In this document: positions 58,509 through 64,000 of the stretch, piece after piece
Position numbering within the stretch: the first letter of the stretch is position 1
Layout of the letters: every line of letters begins with the position of its first letter
Assembly: GCA_902461565.1 (NCBI GenBank)
Contig: CABPYL010000007.1
Span: 1-64,000 of the forward strand
Direction: 5' to 3'
DNA length: 64,000 nt
Source of the DNA: an uncultured Porphyromonadaceae bacterium
Lineage (GTDB): Bacteria; Bacteroidota; Bacteroidia; Bacteroidales; Muribaculaceae
Made by a program: the position numbers and the translations under genes
Notes under the pieces: model-generated
What the model saw: the letters and a program-made list of their open reading frames with translations, nothing else
Databases searched by the model: none
Told to the model about the DNA's origin: nothing

Positions 58509-59090
58509 ATGAGATTACGATTTATAATTTTAATACTGACTGTTGTCGCTTGTCTGACCAGTGCAGAAGCCCAGAGCGTCGCCGTAAAGACGAATCTGTT
58601 GTACGATGCCACCGCGACGCTCAACGGCGGCGTGGAGACGCGTCTGGCCCCGCAGTGGACTGCCGAAGTCGGGGCGAATCTGAACGCGTGGGACGTCAAC
58701 GGCCATAAATGGAAGCACTGGGCCGTGCAGCCCGAGTTGCGCTATTGGTTCTGTCAGGCCTGGTCCGGCCACTTTGTCGGTGCGCATCTTATCGCGGGTC
58801 AGTACAACTTCGGCAACCTCGACATGCCGTTCAAGCTTTTCGGCACCGACTTCCGCAACCTGCGCGACAACCGCTACCAGGGCTGGATGGGTGGCCTCGG
58901 AATTGCATACGGCTACAGCTGGATTCTGAGCAAGCACTGGAACATAGAGGCCGAGATAGGTATCGGATGGGTGTATACACGCTACGACCGCTACGAGTGC
59001 GCCGACTGCGGCCAGAAGATGGAATCCGGACATCCCCACAACTATGTAGGCCCCACAAAGGCCGCGATTAACCTTGTATATTCTTTCTGA
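58509..59090 (+). CDS. DUF3575 family outer-membrane protein of the fimbrial locus
   Basis: A 193-residue exported protein (signal peptide MRLRFIILILTVVACLTSAEAQS). The mature part matches DUF3575: VAVKTNLLYDATATLNGGVETRLAPQWTAEVGANLNAWDVNGHKWKHWAVQPELRYWFCQAWSGHFVGAHLIAGQYNFG, with a C-terminal aromatic residue (AAINLVYSF) as in beta barrels. DUF3575 genes regularly precede fimbrillin genes in Bacteroidales. The DUF3868 gene starts 4 bp after its stop. Confidence 0.9.
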   Translation: MRLRFIILILTVVACLTSAEAQSVAVKTNLLYDATATLNGGVETRLAPQWTAEVGANLNAWDVNGHKWKHWAVQPELRYWFCQAWSGHFVGAHLIAGQYNFGNLDMPFKLFGTDFRNLRDNRYQGWMGGLGIAYGYSWILSKHWNIEAEIGIGWVYTRYDRYECADCGQKMESGHPHNYVGPTKAAINLVYSF

Positions 59091-59094
59091 CGTC

Positions 59095-60546
59095 ATGATG
59101 ATGAAGCATAGCATACATATACTCGCGGCAGCCGCCGCACTCGCAGCTACAGCCAACGCAGGCGCAGGCGAGAATCTGCTGCGCGTTTCCGCCATCAATG
59201 TCGCACGGGTAGACACCAACCTCGTTCTTTCGCTCGACATCAATCCACGCGCCGTGAACCCCGGACGCGACAAAGAGGTGATTTTCACGCCCTTTGTCTA
59301 TGCCGACTCCGATACCGTGTGCTTGCCCGCAGTGCGCATTGCCGGACGCAACCGCTACTACTCGCACATCCGCAACAACGACCTCGCCAAGGGCGATAAG
59401 GTGTACGACGCATCTTCCGGCGAAGTGATAAAATACCGTGCCGAAGTGCCCTTCCGCAGCTGGATGGAGCGCTCGCAGATAGACGTGCGCCAGACCCTCG
59501 GCAACTGCTGCAAGCCCTTGCGCGACCTGGAGAACACTCCGGTTGCCCGCTTAGACTATGTGGTGCCCGAGATGCCGGTGTCGTACAGCTTTGTGGAGCT
59601 TACAGGCGACAGCGCCATAGTCCTCACCGCCGAAGGGCGCGCGTACGTCGATTTTGTGGTGAACGAGACCATAATAAAGGAAAAATACCGCAAGAACCGC
59701 ATTGAGCTTCCTAAGATTCTCGAGACTATCGACAAGGTGAAACGCGACCCCGACGCCACTATTACCCGCATTACAATCAAGGGCTTCGCATCACCCGAAG
59801 GCTCGTACAGCAACAATGTACGCCTTGCTATGGGCCGTACCGAGGCGCTGAAAGAATTTGTGCGCAACCGTCTGCACTTCGACCCCGAGATTATGCACAC
59901 CGACTACGAGCCCGAGGACTGGGAAGGCCTGCGCGCGTGGGTGGAGCAGTGCACACTGCCGCACCGCGAAGAAATTCTTCAGATTATCGACTCCGGAATG
60001 GAGCCGGACCCGAAGAATGCCGAGATTGAACGCCGATTCCCCGAGGAGTACAAGCTGATGAAAGACAGCGTTTATCCCGGTTTGCGCCATTCCGACTACA
60101 CCGTGAAATACCGCATACGCGCCTACGCCACCGTAGACGAGCTTCTTGAAGTGTTTGAAAAGACTCCCGAGCGCATGCGTCCTGTCGATTTTCAGCGCAT
60201 AGCCGCATTGTTCCCTCCCGAAAGCGACAATTACGAGGAGATTATGCTCAAGGCTGTAGAAATTCACCCCAACGATCCCGACGCCAACCTCAACGCAGCC
60301 ACCATTATGCTGCGCAAGGGTGATATCGAGGCCGCCGACTACTATCTGGCCCATGCCGGCAACAGTGCCGAGGCTGCTTTCTCCCGCGGTATGGCCGCCG
60401 CCATGCAGAAAGATTACAGCCGTTCGCAGGTATTGCTGCAGCAGAGCGCCGATCTCGGCCTTGCCAAGGCGACGGAAGAACTCGAGACGCTCAACGCGCT
60501 TCTGCATAAACCCCAGGTGGAATATCTTATAGAAACCGAAGAATAA
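59095..60546 (+). CDS. DUF3868/OmpA-like protein of the fimbrial locus
   Basis: A 483-residue exported protein with signal peptide (HSIHILAAAAALAATANAGAG). The N-terminal DUF3868 region is LLRVSAINVARVDTNLVLSLDINPRAVNPGRDKEVIFTPFVY; the middle has an OmpA-like peptidoglycan-binding pattern (TRITIKGFASPEGSYSNNVRLAMGRTEALKEFVRNRL near 235), and the end has helical repeats (NLNAATIMLRKGDIEAADYYLAHAGNSAEAAF) of TPR type. Three ATGs cluster at 59095, 59098 and 59101; I give the first. Probably the periplasmic anchor or assembly factor for the fimbria. Confidence 0.88.
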   Translation: MMMKHSIHILAAAAALAATANAGAGENLLRVSAINVARVDTNLVLSLDINPRAVNPGRDKEVIFTPFVYADSDTVCLPAVRIAGRNRYYSHIRNNDLAKGDKVYDASSGEVIKYRAEVPFRSWMERSQIDVRQTLGNCCKPLRDLENTPVARLDYVVPEMPVSYSFVELTGDSAIVLTAEGRAYVDFVVNETIIKEKYRKNRIELPKILETIDKVKRDPDATITRITIKGFASPEGSYSNNVRLAMGRTEALKEFVRNRLHFDPEIMHTDYEPEDWEGLRAWVEQCTLPHREEILQIIDSGMEPDPKNAEIERRFPEEYKLMKDSVYPGLRHSDYTVKYRIRAYATVDELLEVFEKTPERMRPVDFQRIAALFPPESDNYEEIMLKAVEIHPNDPDANLNAATIMLRKGDIEAADYYLAHAGNSAEAAFSRGMAAAMQKDYSRSQVLLQQSADLGLAKATEELETLNALLHKPQVEYLIETEE

Positions 60547-60689
60547 TCCTCTCCAATCATTATGATAACATCCTTTAAAAACCAAAAACAAGAAAACAAA
60601 CCAACCACTGACTTAAGTAGCACCGCTGCGACACAACCATTAGAAAATAAACAAATTATATATTAATACTTTAACAAATCATTAACACA

Positions 60690-62561
60690 ATGAACAAGAT
60701 TTCTGCAATTATGTTCGGCGCATGCGCACTCCTCACTTTCAGTGCATGCTCCAACGACGACCCCGCCATAGACAACGGCGGAAACGGAAACGGCGTTAGC
60801 ACCAAAGACCGAGTCTATCTTGCTATCAAGATTAGCACCCCTGGTGAGCAGAGTAGCCGCGCTGCCGGAGATAGCTTCGGTTACGATTACGACGTTAGCG
60901 ATGATGAAAGCAACGTAGAATCCGCGAACTTCTATTTTTATGATGAACAAGGTAGGTACACTGGTATTAAAACCCAGAATTGGGTAGACGGCAATGGACA
61001 GGATACACCCAATGTAGAAAAGAAGAGCAGCGGTACAATTGTACTTGATGGTCTCAAGAATAAGAAATATCCCAAGTATGTTGTTACTGTACTCAATCAG
61101 GCAAATGCAGCTACCTTTACTGCGCCCCAGAACCTTACCGGCTGGGCCAATCTTACAACATGGGAATGCAAAAATGGTGACTATTATGTAATGACAACTT
61201 CGAGCTACCTCGGAGAAAACCGTGTTGCCGATGCTGTGGAAGGCAACACTGCTGTTGCAGGTTCCTGCTATGCGACCGAGCTTAATGAATCAAATTTCCT
61301 TCAGGATACTCCCGAACATGTGGATTTCAATGAAACTCAGCGCGTACAGATATATGTGGAGCGTCTTGCCGCTCGTGTAAGAGTCAATGTTAAGCTGAAA
61401 GCGTACGATGAAAGTAAAGGCCTTTATGAAACAGATATGACTGTTGGCGGTGAAACCAATCCCGAGGCCAACACAAAACTCTATGTTAAATTCGACGGAT
61501 GGTCGCTTTTTGCAACTGCTCCCACAAGCCGTGCCTCCAAGAGCCTGCAGGGTTATACCGCTGCAACTACTTTTGGTGATAAAAACTGGAAGTGGAACGA
61601 CGAACCCTATCGTCGTAGCTACTGGGGTAAGTCTGTGATTTGGGGTACCGAAGGAAACACTCTTGAAACCGGAGACACCTACTATCCCTCAATCAACACC
61701 AAATTTACAACCGGCATGTATTGCAACGAGTGCACCAACGAGTATAGCAAAGTTATCGGTACCGGCAATTTTGCCGATCCAAACAAGACGACCACTGTAC
61801 TTGTTGCCGCAACTGTATGCAAGGCCGACGGTACACCTCTCAATCTCGTTGAGTACCGTGGTATAAAGTACCTTAAGGATGATTTCACCGCGTATATTCT
61901 GAGTGCGCTTAATCTTCAGTACTATACACGTACACCGGATGTACTCTACACCGGTCTGAAAGATGTAGAGACTGGTGCAAATGTCGACAATATCCAGACA
62001 TATCAATATAATCAGATTGGCATCGATGATGTTACATTTGCTCCCGCCGGTGACGGTACAGGTTCTATTATTGTTAAAGTAAAAGATGGTGTAGAACTTT
62101 ATGAAATTGGCGATGAGGTTACCGAAACATATAAGGATGCCGGAGATAATATCGTTAAGATCACTTACCACAAGGTTGTCAACCTTGCCGACAATAGCGT
62201 AGTTAACAAAGCGTTGAAGGACCGTGTACAGTACGGCGACTCCAAGGCATACGCATACACCGACGGTGCTATGGTATATCCCATTGTTATTGAGCACCTC
62301 AACTATGAATTCAAAGATGGTAAGAAGGTTGCCGAGAATCAGGTGGTACGCGATGGTCAGGTTGGTGTTGTTCGTAACCATGCTTATAACATTAACATCA
62401 CTAAAATCAATACTCTCGGTATGGGTATATACAATCCCAAGTCGAAAGAAGAGGGTGGCGAACCCGTTAAACCCGAAGGCCCCAAGGATCCTACCTACTA
62501 CGTAGAATCGACCATCAACATCCTTTCCTGGAAGCTGGTTGAGCAGGATGCCGAAATTTGA
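60690..62561 (+). CDS. Mfa1-type major fimbrial subunit precursor
   Basis: A 623-residue lipoprotein precursor (lipobox Cys20, TFSACSNDDPA). In the FimA/Mfa1 family the lipidated precursor is exported, a propeptide is removed by an Arg-specific protease and subunits polymerise by strand exchange. Seen: VYLAIKISTPGEQSSRAAGDSFGYDYDVSDDESNVESANFYFYDEQGRYTG, ERLAARVRVNVKLKA near 225 and the C-terminal VRNHAYNINITKINTLGMG...STINILSWKLVEQDAEI typical of fimbrillins. The gene is visibly richer in A and T than its neighbours and the protein longer than most Mfa1 proteins. A 143-bp leader precedes it and a terminator follows. Confidence 0.9.
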   Translation: MNKISAIMFGACALLTFSACSNDDPAIDNGGNGNGVSTKDRVYLAIKISTPGEQSSRAAGDSFGYDYDVSDDESNVESANFYFYDEQGRYTGIKTQNWVDGNGQDTPNVEKKSSGTIVLDGLKNKKYPKYVVTVLNQANAATFTAPQNLTGWANLTTWECKNGDYYVMTTSSYLGENRVADAVEGNTAVAGSCYATELNESNFLQDTPEHVDFNETQRVQIYVERLAARVRVNVKLKAYDESKGLYETDMTVGGETNPEANTKLYVKFDGWSLFATAPTSRASKSLQGYTAATTFGDKNWKWNDEPYRRSYWGKSVIWGTEGNTLETGDTYYPSINTKFTTGMYCNECTNEYSKVIGTGNFADPNKTTTVLVAATVCKADGTPLNLVEYRGIKYLKDDFTAYILSALNLQYYTRTPDVLYTGLKDVETGANVDNIQTYQYNQIGIDDVTFAPAGDGTGSIIVKVKDGVELYEIGDEVTETYKDAGDNIVKITYHKVVNLADNSVVNKALKDRVQYGDSKAYAYTDGAMVYPIVIEHLNYEFKDGKKVAENQVVRDGQVGVVRNHAYNINITKINTLGMGIYNPKSKEEGGEPVKPEGPKDPTYYVESTINILSWKLVEQDAEI

Positions 62562-62593
62562 TACAGTAATCCTTTAATATAACTATTTAAGCG

Positions 62594-62627
62594 CCCGGCG
62601 GGCGCGCACGCGTCCGCCGGGTATTTC
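62594..62627 (+). terminator. GC-rich hairpin between major and minor fimbrial genes
   Basis: CCCGGCGG (62594-62601) pairs with CCGCCGGG (62614-62621), followed by TATTTCT. It would reduce transcription of the downstream minor subunits relative to the major one. Confidence 0.7.
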
Positions 62628-62724
62628 TCCTCAAATATGTAACTGTTATTTTTCTTTTCTCTCTTTCCTCTTCTTTAATCTGACAATCCAACCCTGCTAT
62701 GAGCAGGACAAACATATAGCTACA

Positions 62725-63834
62725 ATGATTGCAAAACTCCGACATACCGTCAGGCAGGCAACTGCCCTCATGGTGCTGCTGCTTGCGTTTGCGTCATGCA
62801 GCAGCAAGGGAGACCTCCCGGAAGACCCCGGTACGGTTTATAAATTCGGTTTCTACGTCAACGTAGGCGATAATGCCGGCGCATCGCGCGCCACGCCCAC
62901 AGATGGCGAATACAACCCCGGCTCAGGCTGGGAAAACCATATCGATATTGCCGGAGGCGACATCCGTGTTGTCCTTTTCAATACCGACAATACTTTCCTT
63001 ACAGAAATTACAGATTTCCAGATAACTCCTCTCGCATCTTACGAATCCTCCAAACTCTACTATATAAACGCCGGCACAAAGGTTGATATCTCTGACGGAA
63101 AGTTTAAAATAGTCATAGTAGCCAACTGGGGAACGGATAATTATCCTACAGTCTGGAATTTCGACAACATATTCAGCATAACCTACTCGTTCCAGCCCGG
63201 CAAACCACTCGGAGCCGACAATCTTATTCCGCTCTACGGCGTGAAGTCAATTGCAATTAGCGGCGGCATCAGACCAAATATCGCAGCCGACCTCGGCACC
63301 ATCCATCTGCTGCGCGCGATGGCAAAGGTGGAAGTGCTGTATTCCGATGACTTGTACACTATTAAGTCGCTGCATCTGCGCAACTACAATGGCCGCGGTT
63401 ACTGTGCACCGGTAAACGTTACAGAAGAAGAACAGTATGTGAAGCATAACTGGAACAACGATTATACTTCTCTGCCGAGTATCCCTGTGCCGCCCATGCG
63501 CCACGAGGAAACGCTCGCTTTCAATTACGTCGGTAAAGACGGAAGCGGACGCGATTCATACGTGCTTTATGTACCCGAGTACTCCAACCTTACCAGTCCG
63601 GCAAGCGATCCTACGCCGCCGTCGATAATAGAGATAAGTTTCAACGAAGGTTTCGGCGATACCCGTACAATCACCTTCCGTAACGGAGACGCTCCATGCG
63701 ATATCCTCCGAAACGTGTGGTACCGCTTCATAGTTACCAAAAAAAGCGAGGAAAGCGACATCCAGGTGGAAGTGGATGTGCTTCCTTACCGTGTGATAGA
63801 ACTTAATCCGGATTTCGGCCTGGACATTGAATAA
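62725..63834 (+). CDS. Fimbrial minor-subunit-like lipoprotein (Mfa2/FimB region)
   Basis: A 369-residue exported lipoprotein (lipobox Cys25, AFASCSSKGD). Fimbrillin-fold features: YKFGFYVNVGDNAGASRATPTDGEYNPGSGWENHIDIAGGDIRVVLFN, LLRAMAKVEVLY near 200, and a C-terminal DILRNVWYRFIVTKK...VEVDVLPYRVIELNPDF. Position behind the major subunit suits an anchor, tip or accessory subunit; which one is not decidable from sequence. A further lipoprotein gene begins 10 bp later. Confidence 0.8.
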   Translation: MIAKLRHTVRQATALMVLLLAFASCSSKGDLPEDPGTVYKFGFYVNVGDNAGASRATPTDGEYNPGSGWENHIDIAGGDIRVVLFNTDNTFLTEITDFQITPLASYESSKLYYINAGTKVDISDGKFKIVIVANWGTDNYPTVWNFDNIFSITYSFQPGKPLGADNLIPLYGVKSIAISGGIRPNIAADLGTIHLLRAMAKVEVLYSDDLYTIKSLHLRNYNGRGYCAPVNVTEEEQYVKHNWNNDYTSLPSIPVPPMRHEETLAFNYVGKDGSGRDSYVLYVPEYSNLTSPASDPTPPSIIEISFNEGFGDTRTITFRNGDAPCDILRNVWYRFIVTKKSEESDIQVEVDVLPYRVIELNPDFGLDIE

Positions 63835-63844
63835 TATAAAAGCA

Positions 63845-64000
63845 ATGAAACGAATACTTATATATTTCCTGACATCGCTTTTCCTCGTGCTTGCCACAGC
63901 GTGCGAGGACAGGCTGGACTATCCCGGGGCCGATATACCCGAGGGTATAAGTACGGTTGGCGTAGAGGTGGGATTCAAAAACTTTACGCCATCCCTCGAC
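63845..64000 (+). CDS. Lipoprotein, probable fimbrial accessory subunit (truncated by window end)
   Basis: The first 52 codons are present: signal peptide MKRILIYFLTSLFLVLATAC with acylated Cys20, then EDRLDYPGADIPEGISTVGVEVGFKNFTPSLD. The beginning resembles minor fimbrial subunits in such operons (short acidic linker then a beta-strand). The gene continues beyond the right edge. Confidence 0.75.
   Translation, partial: MKRILIYFLTSLFLVLATACEDRLDYPGADIPEGISTVGVEVGFKNFTPSLD

Noticed and set aside
1..64000. tRNA, rRNA, CRISPR arrays, insertion sequences or toxin-antitoxin pairs
   Set aside because: I looked through the gaps between genes and found none that could be supported. The Arc-like protein pairs with an SPFH gene, not a toxin.

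Overview
The window reads as chromosomal DNA of a gut-type Bacteroidales, most likely Muribaculaceae (family placement is inference). Support: a SusC/SusD pair, Mfa-type fimbrial genes with DUF3575/DUF3868 partners, many lipoproteins, a three-gene succinate dehydrogenase/fumarate reductase, and Bacteroidetes promoters (TTG, about 19-21 bp, then TAnnTTTG) before many genes. No rRNA, tRNA, CRISPR array, integrase, transposase or plasmid function was seen, so this is mainly core genome with a few accessory islets.

Layout. 0.1-2.8 kb: ruvX, def, ettA. 3.1-5.4 kb: a secreted GH3 beta-glucosidase, convergent with a leftward run of an outer-membrane protein, tsaD and cinA (8.2-5.4 kb). 8.7-13.9 kb: an isolated SusC/SusD uptake pair behind a structured 508-bp leader. 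14-17.3 kb: nrnA, a DUF4827-like lipoprotein, glmM and a 56-residue 2[4Fe-4S] ferredoxin. 18.5-17.4 kb: an SPFH protein with a small Arc-like partner. 22.6-18.9 kb: ilvA, a papain-like peptidase, a SPOR lipoprotein and a PHP phosphatase. 22.7-26 kb: an LRR surface protein, a double-META lipoprotein and a nitroreductase. 30.2-26.3 kb: sdhC-sdhA-sdhB, with an unusually long SdhC. 30.4-35.6 kb: a beta-barrel protein, DUF4491, asd, a CPA2 antiporter and a SpoU methyltransferase. 36.6-35.6 kb: an amidase plus small anchored protein resembling a phage lysis pair. 37.7-42.1 kb: two paralogous serine-hydrolase lipoproteins and two glycosyltransferases. 46-42.2 kb: pyrE, an SRPBCC protein, a Rieske-like lipoprotein, an SGNH hydrolase and an MBOAT acyltransferase. 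49.2-46.1 kb: a CapD-type epimerase/dehydratase and a secreted EEP-family hydrolase. 54.8-49.4 kb: a glycogen-type module (debranching enzyme, GT4 synthase, GH57) and a cytidylate-kinase-like protein. 58-55 kb: a 1014-residue secreted Fn3/adhesin protein. 58.5 kb to the right edge: an Mfa-type fimbrial operon, running off the window.

Themes. Several clusters act on the cell surface: fimbriae, adhesins, the convergent acyltransferase and glycosyltransferase/serine-hydrolase clusters, and CapD. Others handle carbon: SusC/D, GH3 and the glycogen module. Fumarate respiration completes the metabolic picture.

Signals worth following up: two intergenic poly(G) tracts followed by the same TAAATGA, each 40-80 bp upstream of a promoter of a surface-structure gene; a promoter enclosed by an 11-bp inverted repeat upstream of susC; operator-like palindromes at the ferredoxin and sdh promoters; promoter positions implying leaderless or near-leaderless mRNAs; a dispersed palindromic repeat present twice; the SdhC C-terminal extension; and the Rieske-like protein with four cysteines in place of Cys/His ligands.
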